Assembly (NCBI GenBank): GCA_937873035.1
Contig: CALMVA010000018.1
Location: 1-64,000, forward strand
DNA length: 64,000 bases
Direction of reading: 5' to 3'
From: an uncultured Sphingomonadaceae bacterium
GTDB lineage: Bacteria > Pseudomonadota > Alphaproteobacteria > Sphingomonadales > Sphingomonadaceae
This document shows, piece by piece, positions 9,968 to 18,385 of this stretch. Below the pieces are notes generated by a model. The model ran no database searches. It saw only the letters and a list, made by a program, of their open reading frames with translations, and had not been told where the DNA came from. Every line of letters starts with the position of its first letter. The first letter of the stretch is position 1. The position numbers were made by a program, and so were the translations under genes.

Positions 9968-10540
9968 TCAGACGGAGAGGACTTCGGTCACTTCGGGCAC
10001 ATAATGCTTGAGAAGCTGCTCGATGCCGTTCTTGAGCGTGGCGGAGGAAGAGGGGCAGCCCGCACAGGCGCCCTGCATCTTCAGATAGACGCGGCCCTCG
10101 CGAAAACCGCGATAGACGATGTCGCCGCCATCATTGGCAACCGCCGGGCGAACGCGGGTTTCAAGCAGGTCTTTGATCTGCGCGACAATGTCGGCATCGG
10201 CCGGGTCGTCGTCAAAGCCTGCGTCTTCGGCCGGAACGGAGAAGCTGGCCGACGCCGGCTTGAAGAGCGGCATATTGGCCGTGAAATGATCGAGCAGGAT
10301 AGAGAGGATTTCGGGTTTTGCCTGCGCCCAGTCCGCGCCCGGCGCGACCGTGACCGACACGAAATCGCGCCCGAAGAACACGCCGACAACGTCGCCCAGC
10401 CCGAAAATCGCTTCGGCCAGCGGCGAGGCTTCGGCCTCTTCGGGCGAGGCAAAGTCACGGGTGCCTGCGTTCATGACGGCGCGGCCGGGCAGGAACTTGA
10501 GCGTCGCGGGGTTGGGCGTGGTTTCGGTTTCGATCAGCAT
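9968..10540 (-). CDS. NifU family Fe-S scaffold or carrier (Nfu)
   Basis: The 190-residue protein has an N-terminal Nfu_N domain starting M-L-I-E-T-E-T-T-P-N-P-A-T-L-K-F and a C-terminal NifU domain with C-A-G-C-P (CxxC, about residues 158-161), which binds a 4Fe-4S cluster as a dimer. It delivers clusters to apo-proteins and is separate from the suf operon at 47-53 kb. I chose the ATG at 10538-10540; the longer open frame upstream lacks family similarity. Confidence 0.93.
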   Translation of the reverse strand: MLIETETTPNPATLKFLPGRAVMNAGTRDFASPEEAEASPLAEAIFGLGDVVGVFFGRDFVSVTVAPGADWAQAKPEILSILLDHFTANMPLFKPASASFSVPAEDAGFDDDPADADIVAQIKDLLETRVRPAVANDGGDIVYRGFREGRVYLKMQGACAGCPSSSATLKNGIEQLLKHYVPEVTEVLSV

Positions 10541-10571
10541 GGGCTCTATCTGGGGTCTGGAGGGGAGGCGA

Positions 10572-11702
10572 TCAAGCGGCCTTGCGGACAAAAACGGTGC
10601 CCGCTGAATAGCCTGCGCCAAAGGAGCAGATGACGCCCGTCTCTCCGGGCTTGAAGTCGTCGCTATATTTATGGAACGCGATGATGGAGCCTGCCGACGA
10701 TGTGTTGGCATAAGTGTCCAGCACGGTCGGGCTTTCATCTGCCGTCGGTTCATGGCCAAGCACCTTGGTGGCGATCAGGCGGTTCATCCCCGCATTGGCC
10801 TGATGCAGCCACATCCGCCGCAGGTCTTGCGGGGCGAGTGCCAGCCGATCAAGCTGCTGGCCGATCATCTCTGCCACCATCGGCACCACTTCTTTGAAGA
10901 CCTTGCGGCCTTCCTGAATGAAGAGCTTGTCCTTTGTGTCGCGCGTATCGGGCGAGGTGCGGTTGAGAAAGCCGAAATTGTTGCGGATATTGTTGGAGAA
11001 TTGCGTCTTGAGCTTGGTGCCGAGAATGTCCCAGTGGCTGGCGGGCGCAATCGACTTTTCTTCAACGAGGATGGCTGTTGCGACGTCGCCGAAGATGAAG
11101 TGGCTGTCGCGGTCGCGCCAGTTGAGGTGGCCGGAGCAGATTTCCGGGTTCACGACCAGCACCGACCTTGCATTGCCCGCGCGGATGAAGTCCGCCGCCG
11201 TCTGGATGCCAAAGGTGGCGGAAGAGCAGGCGACGTTCATGTCGAAGCCAAAGCCCTCAATGCCCAGGGCGTCCTGAATTTCTACCGCAATTGCGGGGTA
11301 AGGGCGCTGAAGGTTGGAGCAGGCGCACAGCACCGCATCGACATCCTTTGCATCGCGGCCTGCGCGCTCCAGCGCCTGCCGGGCGGCGGCGACGCCCATT
11401 TCAGCAAGGATTGAGATCTCGTCATTGGCGCGTTCGGGCAGACGCGGCGCCATGATCGCGGGGTCTAGGATCGGCGCTTTGGAGACAACATGGCGCGCCT
11501 TGATGCCGCTCGCCTTTTCGATGAACTCGACCGAGCTGTGCGGCAGGGCTTCAACTGTGCCCGCGTCGATGGCGGCCGCGTGTTCGGCGTTGAATTGATC
11601 GGCATAGGCATTGAAGCTGGCGACCAGCTCTTCATTCGAAATGCTGTCGGGCGGGGTGTAGAGCCCGGTTGCCGAAATGACCGGCGTGAATGATGTGGTC
11701 AT
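10572..11702 (-). CDS. Beta-ketoacyl-ACP synthase III, long FabH-like form
   Basis: The 376-residue thiolase-fold enzyme has the FabH triad: Cys159 in N-V-A-C-S-S-A-T-F-G, His300 in L-H-Q-A-N and Asn333 in T-Y-A-N-T-S-S-A-G. It is about 50 residues longer than housekeeping FabH (about 320) and resembles the longer FabH2-type enzymes, such as P. aeruginosa PA3286, which accept medium-chain acyl-CoA; that substrate assignment is inference. The start ATG at 11700-11702 is preceded by GAGGGGGAT. It is divergent from rsh with 147 bases between the starts. Confidence 0.85.
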   Translation of the reverse strand: MTTSFTPVISATGLYTPPDSISNEELVASFNAYADQFNAEHAAAIDAGTVEALPHSSVEFIEKASGIKARHVVSKAPILDPAIMAPRLPERANDEISILAEMGVAAARQALERAGRDAKDVDAVLCACSNLQRPYPAIAVEIQDALGIEGFGFDMNVACSSATFGIQTAADFIRAGNARSVLVVNPEICSGHLNWRDRDSHFIFGDVATAILVEEKSIAPASHWDILGTKLKTQFSNNIRNNFGFLNRTSPDTRDTKDKLFIQEGRKVFKEVVPMVAEMIGQQLDRLALAPQDLRRMWLHQANAGMNRLIATKVLGHEPTADESPTVLDTYANTSSAGSIIAFHKYSDDFKPGETGVICSFGAGYSAGTVFVRKAA

Positions 11703-11849
11703 TTGATCCCCCTCGTGCGAGCCAGTTTCCATTTGCCCTAGCCGCCGCGATTTGCGTGCGCAATGCCGTGCGCGCGCGGCTGATTTTTTGCAGTCCGGCC
11801 AATGCCTTTCCCCTTGCGCACCTGCCAGTCCCTCCGCCACATAAAGGAA

Positions 11850-13937
11850 ATGTTGCGCCAATATGAGCTTGTCGAAAAGGTAAAGGGCTACGACCCGGAA
11901 GCGGATGAGGATCTGCTCAACAAGGCCTATGTCTTTTCGATGAAGGCGCATGGCACGCAATTGCGCGCCTCAGGCGACCCCTATTTCAGCCACCCGATTG
12001 AAGTGGCGGGCCTGCTGACCGACCTGAAGCTCGACGATGAGACGATTGCGACCGCAATCCTGCATGACACGATTGAAGATACGCTTGCCACGCCCGAACA
12101 GCTGGAAAAGCTGTTTGGCGCCAATGTTGCGCGGCTGGTGGATGGCGTCACCAAGCTCTCCAAGATCGAGGCGCTCACTGAGAACGAGCGCGCGGCAGAA
12201 AATCTGCGCAAATTCCTTCTGGCCATGTCGGGCGATATTCGCGTGTTGCTCGTCAAGCTGGCGGATCGGCTCCACAATATGCGCACGCTGCACTTCATCA
12301 AGAATGAGGAAAAGCGCCGCCGCATCGCGCGCGAGACGATGGACATCTATGCCCCGCTTGCCGAGCGCATCGGGATGTATGAGTTCATGAAGGAGATGCA
12401 GACGCTCGCCTTTCGGGAGCTTGAGCCGGAAGCCTTTGACTCCATCACCAAGCGGCTTGAGCAGTTGCAGGAAGGCGGTGGAGACAGGATCGCGCGGATC
12501 AGTTCCGGCATCAAGATGCTGCTCTCGCGTCAGGGCATCGAGGCCGAGGTTACGGGGCGCGAAAAGCACCCTTATTCCATCTGGCGCAAGATGGCCGAGC
12601 GGCACATCAGCTTCGAGCAATTGTCGGATGTGATGGCGTTTCGTGCGATCGTGCCCGATATCAGCAATTGCTATGATGCGCTGGGCATCATCCACCGGCG
12701 CTGGCCGATGGTGCCGGGGCGCTTCAAGGACTATATCTCGACCCCCAAGCGCAATGGCTATCGCTCGCTCCACACCTCTGTGATCCACAATGAGAAGGTG
12801 CGCATCGAAATCCAGATCCGCAGCCGCGAGATGCACGCGCAGGCTGAATATGGTTATGCCGCGCACTGGGCCTATAAGGCAGACATTGCCGAGCCTGTTG
12901 CGCAGACTGCGTGGATTCAGGACCTTGTTGAAATTCTCGACCATGCCGAAAGCCCTGAAGAGCTGCTCGAACATACGCGCATGGCGATGTATCAGGATCG
13001 CATCTTTGCCTTCACCCCCAAGGGTGAGTTGATCCAGCTTCCCAAGGGCGCAACGCCGGTGGACTTTGCCTATGCCATCCACACCACGCTGGGTGATACG
13101 GCGGTGGGCGCCAAGGTGAATGGCCGGGTGGTGCCGCTGCGCACGCCCATTGAAAATGGCGATCAGGTCGAAATTCTGAAATCCAAGGCGCAAGAGCCGC
13201 AGCCCGTGTGGCTGAGCTTTGCCGTCACCGGAAAAGCGCGCGCCGCCATCCGCCGCTTTGTGCGCAACAAGGAAGAAGATGAGCTGATTGCGCTTGGCCG
13301 CAATATCTATGAGGAAATCGCCGCGCGCCTGCCGAGCAAGCTGGGCAAGGCCGCACTCGCCGATGCGGTGAAGCGGTTGAAGCTGAAGGACGAGGATGCG
13401 CTGATGACGGCGATTGCGCGCCAGTCCATCACCGATGCGCAACTGATGGACGCGCTGATGCCCGGCAGCGCCACCAAGGCCAATGGCAATCTGCCCGGCC
13501 AGCGTCAGGCGGTGTCGATCCGCGGGCTCCGCCCCGGTGTTGCCTTTGATCTTGCCCAATGCTGCCGCCCCGTGCCCGGAGACAGGATCGTGGGGCTGCG
13601 TCGACCGGACGAGGCGATTGAAGTCCATACGATTGATTGTCCGCGTCTGGCCGATGGCGTGGATGCTGATTGGCTTGACCTTGCCTGGGGTGACGGATCG
13701 GACGGGGCAACGGCGCGGCTTTCGGTCATCGTGCGCAACGAGCCGGGCGCGCTTGCCGTTATGGCAGGCATTTTCGGGGCGAACGACGCCAATATTCTCA
13801 ACCTCAAGATGGAAAACCGCGACGCGACCTTCCATACCTTCATCGTCGATCTGGAGGTGCGCGATCTGGCGCATCTGACGCGCATCCTTGCGGCCTTGCG
13901 CGCGGCTGATGCCGTGTCACAGGCCGAGCGGATCTGA
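11850..13937 (+). CDS. rsh: Bifunctional (p)ppGpp synthetase/hydrolase Rsh
   Basis: The 695-residue RelA/SpoT homologue has an HD hydrolase domain (H48 in Y-F-S-H-P, H72-D73 in L-H-D-T-I-E-D), a synthetase domain (Y-S-I-W-R-K-M-A, about residues 240-330), a TGS domain (about 385-445, F-T-P-K-G-E-L-I-Q-L-P) and a C-terminal ACT domain. Since the HD motif is intact, it should both make and degrade the alarmone, as expected for the single Rsh of alphaproteobacteria. An ATG 48 bases upstream is in frame, but homologues start at M-L-R-Q-Y-E-L, so I chose 11850; its AAGGA is unusually close to the start. Confidence 0.93.
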   Translation: MLRQYELVEKVKGYDPEADEDLLNKAYVFSMKAHGTQLRASGDPYFSHPIEVAGLLTDLKLDDETIATAILHDTIEDTLATPEQLEKLFGANVARLVDGVTKLSKIEALTENERAAENLRKFLLAMSGDIRVLLVKLADRLHNMRTLHFIKNEEKRRRIARETMDIYAPLAERIGMYEFMKEMQTLAFRELEPEAFDSITKRLEQLQEGGGDRIARISSGIKMLLSRQGIEAEVTGREKHPYSIWRKMAERHISFEQLSDVMAFRAIVPDISNCYDALGIIHRRWPMVPGRFKDYISTPKRNGYRSLHTSVIHNEKVRIEIQIRSREMHAQAEYGYAAHWAYKADIAEPVAQTAWIQDLVEILDHAESPEELLEHTRMAMYQDRIFAFTPKGELIQLPKGATPVDFAYAIHTTLGDTAVGAKVNGRVVPLRTPIENGDQVEILKSKAQEPQPVWLSFAVTGKARAAIRRFVRNKEEDELIALGRNIYEEIAARLPSKLGKAALADAVKRLKLKDEDALMTAIARQSITDAQLMDALMPGSATKANGNLPGQRQAVSIRGLRPGVAFDLAQCCRPVPGDRIVGLRRPDEAIEVHTIDCPRLADGVDADWLDLAWGDGSDGATARLSVIVRNEPGALAVMAGIFGANDANILNLKMENRDATFHTFIVDLEVRDLAHLTRILAALRAADAVSQAERI

Positions 13938-13941
13938 CGCG

Positions 13942-15552
13942 ATGACGGCAGGCGCCGCGCCCCAGCCCGATTTTTCGCGCCAGTTGCGCAATCCCCGGCT
14001 GCTGGAAGCCGCTGTCGCGCTCAATGAAAACCGGCTGCATGATGCCGAGCCGCTGCTGCGCCAGCATCTGAAGGAAGACCCGTTTGACGTCGCGGCGATC
14101 CGTATGCTGGCCGAGCTGGCCGGGCGCATCGGCCGGATGCGCGATGCGGAAACGCTGCTGCGCCGTGCGGTGGAGCTCGCGCCCAATTTCATCGCCGCGC
14201 GCTCCAATCTGGCGATTGTCCTCTATCGTCAGAACCGCGCTGCCGAGGCGATTGCAGAGCTTGATGCGCTGGCCGCGCTCGACCCCGAAGACGTCGCGCA
14301 TGACAGCCTGAAGGCCGCCGCCAAGGGCCGCCTTGGCGATTATGACGAGGCGATTGACCTCTACGGATCGGTGCTGGAGCGTTTTCCCGGCCAGCCCAAA
14401 ATCTGGATGTCTTATGGGCACCTTCTCAAAACGGTTGGCCAGCAGGCGCAAAGCGTTGCCGCCTATCGCCGTGCGCTCGATATTTCGCCTGCGCTCGGCG
14501 AGGTCTGGTGGAGCCTGGCCAACCTCAAGACGGTGCGCTTTGAGGATGCAGACATTGCGCTGATGGAAGCAGGGCTGGCGCGCGATGATATTTCGAGCGA
14601 AGATCGCTTTCACCTGCACTTCGCGCTCGGCAAGGCGCTGGAAGACCGCAAGCAGGCAGAGGCGTCCTTCCGGCATTATGATGCGGGCAACCGGCTGCGC
14701 GTGGAAGAACTCGACAGCCATGAGCGCAATGTTTCGCGCCATGTGGAAGCCGCCAAGGCGCTCTTCACGCCGGAGTTTTTCGCCGAGCGTGCCGGGCAGG
14801 GCTGTCAGGCCGAAGACCCCGTTTTCATCCTCGGTTTGCCGCGTGCCGGATCGACGTTGCTTGAACAGATTTTGTCGAGCCACTCGCTGGTCGAGGGCAC
14901 GATGGAACTGCCCGATATTCCCCATATTGCCGGGCAATTGGGCAGCATCGATCATTGGCCGCGCAAACTCGCCGAAGCCTCGGCGGAGGACTTGCGCCGC
15001 ATGGGCGAGACATTCCTGGATCGCACGCGCATCCAGCGCAAGACGGGCAAGCCCTTCTTTATCGACAAGCTGCCCAATAACTGGATTCATGTCGGGCTGA
15101 TCCACCTGATCCTGCCCAATGCAAAGATCATCGATGCGCGCCGCCACCCGATGGCGTGCTGCTTTTCCAACTTCAAACAGCATTTTGCGCGGGGGCAGGG
15201 CTTTACCTACAGCCTCACCGATATTGGCCGCTATTATGCCGATTATGTCGACCTGATGGCGCATTTTGATGCGGTGCTGCCGGGCTGCGTCGTGCGGATG
15301 TTCCACGAGGATATGGTGGAGGACAGCGAACGCGAAATCCGCCGTCTGCTCGATGGCCTTGGCCTGCCCTTTGAGGAGGCGTGCCTGCGCTTCTGGGAAA
15401 CCGAGCGCGCGGTGCGCACCGCGAGTTCAGAACAGGTGCGCCGTCCCATCTTCCGGGAGGGGACCGAGCAATGGCTGATGTTCGAGCCCTGGCTGGATGA
15501 GCTGAAGCAGGCGCTCGGCCCGGTGCTGACGGCCTACCCGGCGGTGCCCTGA
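13942..15552 (+). CDS. TPR-repeat sulfotransferase family protein
   Basis: This 536-residue fusion has N-terminal tetratricopeptide repeats (about residues 20-230) and a C-terminal sulfotransferase domain. The PAPS 5'-phosphosulfate loop is visible at about residue 293 (F-I-L-G-L-P-R-A-G-S-T-L-L-E-Q), and the 3'-phosphate segment as D-A-R-R-H-P-M-A-C-C-F-S-N-F. It would transfer sulfate from PAPS to a protein or small-molecule acceptor not identifiable here. It starts 4 bases after the rsh stop, so it may share the rsh transcript. In sphingomonads and related bacteria such proteins are often next to TonB-dependent receptors, as here. Confidence 0.88.
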   Translation: MTAGAAPQPDFSRQLRNPRLLEAAVALNENRLHDAEPLLRQHLKEDPFDVAAIRMLAELAGRIGRMRDAETLLRRAVELAPNFIAARSNLAIVLYRQNRAAEAIAELDALAALDPEDVAHDSLKAAAKGRLGDYDEAIDLYGSVLERFPGQPKIWMSYGHLLKTVGQQAQSVAAYRRALDISPALGEVWWSLANLKTVRFEDADIALMEAGLARDDISSEDRFHLHFALGKALEDRKQAEASFRHYDAGNRLRVEELDSHERNVSRHVEAAKALFTPEFFAERAGQGCQAEDPVFILGLPRAGSTLLEQILSSHSLVEGTMELPDIPHIAGQLGSIDHWPRKLAEASAEDLRRMGETFLDRTRIQRKTGKPFFIDKLPNNWIHVGLIHLILPNAKIIDARRHPMACCFSNFKQHFARGQGFTYSLTDIGRYYADYVDLMAHFDAVLPGCVVRMFHEDMVEDSEREIRRLLDGLGLPFEEACLRFWETERAVRTASSEQVRRPIFREGTEQWLMFEPWLDELKQALGPVLTAYPAVP

Positions 15553-15560
15553 CCGCTCAA

Positions 15561-15580
15561 GTGTTGCATTTATGCAATAC
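15561..15580. promoter_or_regulatory. Inverted repeat upstream of TonB-dependent receptor
   Basis: GTGTTGCATTTATGCAATAC is a near-perfect 20-bp dyad (perfect core TTGCAT-TT-ATGCAA at 15564-15577) in the 135-base gap before the receptor gene. Its form suits a dimeric repressor or activator; the regulator is unknown. Confidence 0.5.
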
Positions 15581-15687
15581 ACTCTTGCGATTATCGCTCG
15601 ATCGGCCCTTTTATACACCTGTAAAGTTGACCAAGACTCTTCAGCGTAACACTCTTGGCGCACACATCAGAAATCCGGGGAGTTTTT

Positions 15688-18102
15688 ATGTCCTTCACCC
15701 GTTCGCGCCGCGCCACGATGGCCGCGCTTCTCGCCACATCGACGCTCATGCCTGTTGCCGCAATGGCGCAGGAAGCCGCCGGGGCATCCAGCGACGAAAT
15801 CATCGTGACCGCGCAGAAGCGCGAGGAATCGCTCCAGAGCGTGCCGATGTCGATCCAGGCGTTCGGCACCGAAAAGCTTGGTCAGCTTCAGGTCAAGGAA
15901 TTTCAGGACTATGTGAAGTTCCTGCCTTCGGTCACCATCCAGACGGGTGGCCCCGGCTTCAGCCAGGTTTATTTCCGCGCGGTTGCCTCTGGCGAAAACG
16001 CCAACCATTCGACCTCGCAGCCAACGGTCGGGATGTATCTGGATGAACAGCCGATCACGACCATTCAGGGCGCGCTCGACATCCATGTCTATGATATGCA
16101 GCGCGTTGAGGCGCTCGCCGGGCCGCAGGGCACGCTTTACGGCGCCAGCTCGATGGCCGGCACGATCAAGCTCGTCACCAACAAGCCCGACCCCAAGGGC
16201 TTTTATGGCGAGTTGAGCACCGAGCTGAACAGCGTGTCGCATGGCGGCATGGGCGGCACGGTGGAAGGCTTCATCAACGCGCCGCTGGCTGAAAATATCG
16301 CCGTGCGCGCGGTGGGCTGGTATCGCCGCGATGGCGGTTATATCGACAATATCCACGGCACGCGCACCTACCCGACATCGGGCATCGTTGCCGACAATGC
16401 CGCGTTCGTGAAGAACAACTATAACGACGCCGAAACCTATGGCGGCCGCATCGCCCTTGGCATCGAGCTGGATGACAGCTGGACGATCACGCCCTCGCTC
16501 ATGGGCCAGTATCAAAAGGCGGACGGCAGCTACGCGCAGGAGCGTGGCCTGAAATATCAGACCATCCAGTATAACCCCGAAGGTTCTGTCGATAAGTGGT
16601 GGAACGCCGGTCTCACCATTCAGGGCAAGCTGGGCAATTGGGATGTCACCTATGCCGGTGGCTATCTCAAGCGCAATGATCGCACCCAGTCCGACTATTC
16701 GGACTATAGCTATTTCTATGACGCAATCTCTGGCTATGGCGCCTTTTTCTACGACAATAACGGCAATTATGTCAGCCCGAACCAGTATATTCAGGGCAAA
16801 GACCGTTATAACAAGAAGTTCCAGGAATTCCGCATTGCCTCGCCATCGGACAAGCGCCTGCGCCTGATCGCAGGTCTGTTCTGGCAGCGCCAGTCGCACA
16901 ATATCGAGCAGAACTACATCATCGACGATATTGCGGATTCGATCACCGTGACGGGCACAGACAGCAACATCTGGCTCACCAAGCAGCAGCGCGTTGATCG
17001 CGATCAGGCGGCCTTTGGTGAACTCGCCTTTGACGTGACCGACAAGCTGACGGTGACGGGCGGTATGCGCGTCTATCACTATAAGAACTCGTTGCAGGGC
17101 TTCTTTGGCTATTCGGCGGGCTATTCGAGCCGCACCGGCGAGGCCGCGTGCCTCAACACCGATGGGACGACGCGTCGCGCCAACCCGACGGGCACGCCGG
17201 TGCCGATCCTCGTTCCCGGCAGCCCCTGCACCAATGTCGACAAGACGACATCGGACACGGGGTCGATCTACAAGTTGAACGCCACCTATAAATTTACCGA
17301 CAAGGCGCTGGTCTACGGCACCTTCTCGCGCGGTTTCCGCCCCGGCGGCATCAACCGTCGCGGCACGCTGCCGCCGTATCTGCCAGATCAGATCGACAAT
17401 TATGAACTGGGCTGGAAGACGAGCTTTGGTCGCTTCCGCTGGAACGGCGCGGTCTATCAGCTTGACTGGAACGACATCCAGCTCTCCTTCCTTGGCGCCA
17501 ACGGCCTGTCCGAAGTCCGCAATGCCGGCATCGCCCGCATCCGCGGCGTCGAAATGGACTTTGGCTATCGTCAGGGCGGGTTCTCGCTCAATGCGGGCAT
17601 GAGCTACAATGACGCAACGATCCGCCGCGACTTCTGCCGCATCGCAAACGCGTCGTTCGATTGCGCACTACCGGGGCCGCAGGGTCAGACCAACGCGCTC
17701 CTCGCGCCATCGGGCAGCCGTCTGCCGGTCACGCCCAAGTTCAAGGGCAACCTCGTCGCGCGTTATGAATTCCCGCTGATGGGCTGGAACGGCCACTTCC
17801 AGGTGGCAGGCAACCACACGAGCAACCGCCTGTCCGACCTGCGCACCGTTGAAAACGGCATCAAGGGCAACCTGAAGGGCTACTCCACGGTGGACATCAG
17901 TTTCGGCGCCAAGAATGATCTCTGGTCGGCCGATCTGTTCGCAACCAACCTGTTCAACTCTGGCGGGATTGTGAACACGGGCGTCTCGTGCGTCGAAAGC
18001 ATCTGCGGCGACGCTGGCGGCGTTACGACCTCAGGCGGGGTCTTCTACGACACCGTCATCCGTCCGCGCGTCATCGGCGTGAAGCTGGCCCGCAAGTTCT
18101 GA
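15688..18102 (+). CDS. TonB-dependent outer-membrane receptor
   Basis: The 804-residue precursor has a signal peptide (cleavage near A-M-A-Q-E), a TonB box (D-E-I-I-V-T-A-Q-K-R at about residues 35-44), a plug domain (L-P-S-V-T-I-Q, V-E-A-L-A-G-P-Q-G-T-L-Y-G-A-S) and a beta-barrel ending in an aromatic residue (L-A-R-K-F). Several Cys pairs (A-A-C...S-P-C, D-F-C...F-D-C, V-S-C...S-I-C) probably form disulfides in extracellular loops. It imports an unknown ligand using the proton motive force. The ATG at 15688 follows GGGGAG; an in-frame ATG 33 bases upstream lacks a signal-like start. Confidence 0.92.
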   Translation: MSFTRSRRATMAALLATSTLMPVAAMAQEAAGASSDEIIVTAQKREESLQSVPMSIQAFGTEKLGQLQVKEFQDYVKFLPSVTIQTGGPGFSQVYFRAVASGENANHSTSQPTVGMYLDEQPITTIQGALDIHVYDMQRVEALAGPQGTLYGASSMAGTIKLVTNKPDPKGFYGELSTELNSVSHGGMGGTVEGFINAPLAENIAVRAVGWYRRDGGYIDNIHGTRTYPTSGIVADNAAFVKNNYNDAETYGGRIALGIELDDSWTITPSLMGQYQKADGSYAQERGLKYQTIQYNPEGSVDKWWNAGLTIQGKLGNWDVTYAGGYLKRNDRTQSDYSDYSYFYDAISGYGAFFYDNNGNYVSPNQYIQGKDRYNKKFQEFRIASPSDKRLRLIAGLFWQRQSHNIEQNYIIDDIADSITVTGTDSNIWLTKQQRVDRDQAAFGELAFDVTDKLTVTGGMRVYHYKNSLQGFFGYSAGYSSRTGEAACLNTDGTTRRANPTGTPVPILVPGSPCTNVDKTTSDTGSIYKLNATYKFTDKALVYGTFSRGFRPGGINRRGTLPPYLPDQIDNYELGWKTSFGRFRWNGAVYQLDWNDIQLSFLGANGLSEVRNAGIARIRGVEMDFGYRQGGFSLNAGMSYNDATIRRDFCRIANASFDCALPGPQGQTNALLAPSGSRLPVTPKFKGNLVARYEFPLMGWNGHFQVAGNHTSNRLSDLRTVENGIKGNLKGYSTVDISFGAKNDLWSADLFATNLFNSGGIVNTGVSCVESICGDAGGVTTSGGVFYDTVIRPRVIGVKLARKF

Positions 18103-18114
18103 TGATCCTGTAGC

Positions 18115-18295
18115 CTGCGTCACCCCGGCCAACGCTGGGGTGACGTCGGGTGGGATGTGGGAGATGCCAGCCTGCGCTGGCATGACGGGTTGACGGGGTT
18201 GGGTTCGTCTGTGCGAGCACGTCACCCCAGCGCAGGCTGGGGTCTTCCCGGTTCGTGTGCACGAGATGCCCGTCTTCGCTGGCATGACGGGTTGA
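18115..18295. repeat. Cluster of family B palindromic repeats
   Basis: Three units lie between the receptor and permease genes: 18118-18146 (CACCCC...GGGGTG dyad), 18161-18189 (GATGCCAGC...GCTGGCATGAC) and a compound unit at 18220-18291. They match the repeats at 19-48 and 60134-60293. Strong hairpins are possible on either strand, so they could end or stabilise the receptor transcript. I see no gene in 18103-18385. Confidence 0.85.
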
Positions 18296-18385
18296 AGCTG
18301 CGGTGTCTGCTCACGGCACCCCATCACCCCGGCGGGCCATTTCTCCTGCTTGCGGGAGGGAGCTTCATCGGGCAGTCTCGCGCTG

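Noticed and set aside
11970-13874. 634-codon open frame antisense to rsh
   Set aside because: rsh has four conserved domains in the opposite strand; the antisense frame has none.
18115-18295. CRISPR-like array
   Set aside because: The repeats are palindromic, imperfect and irregularly spaced, there are no unique spacers of constant length, and no cas gene is nearby.
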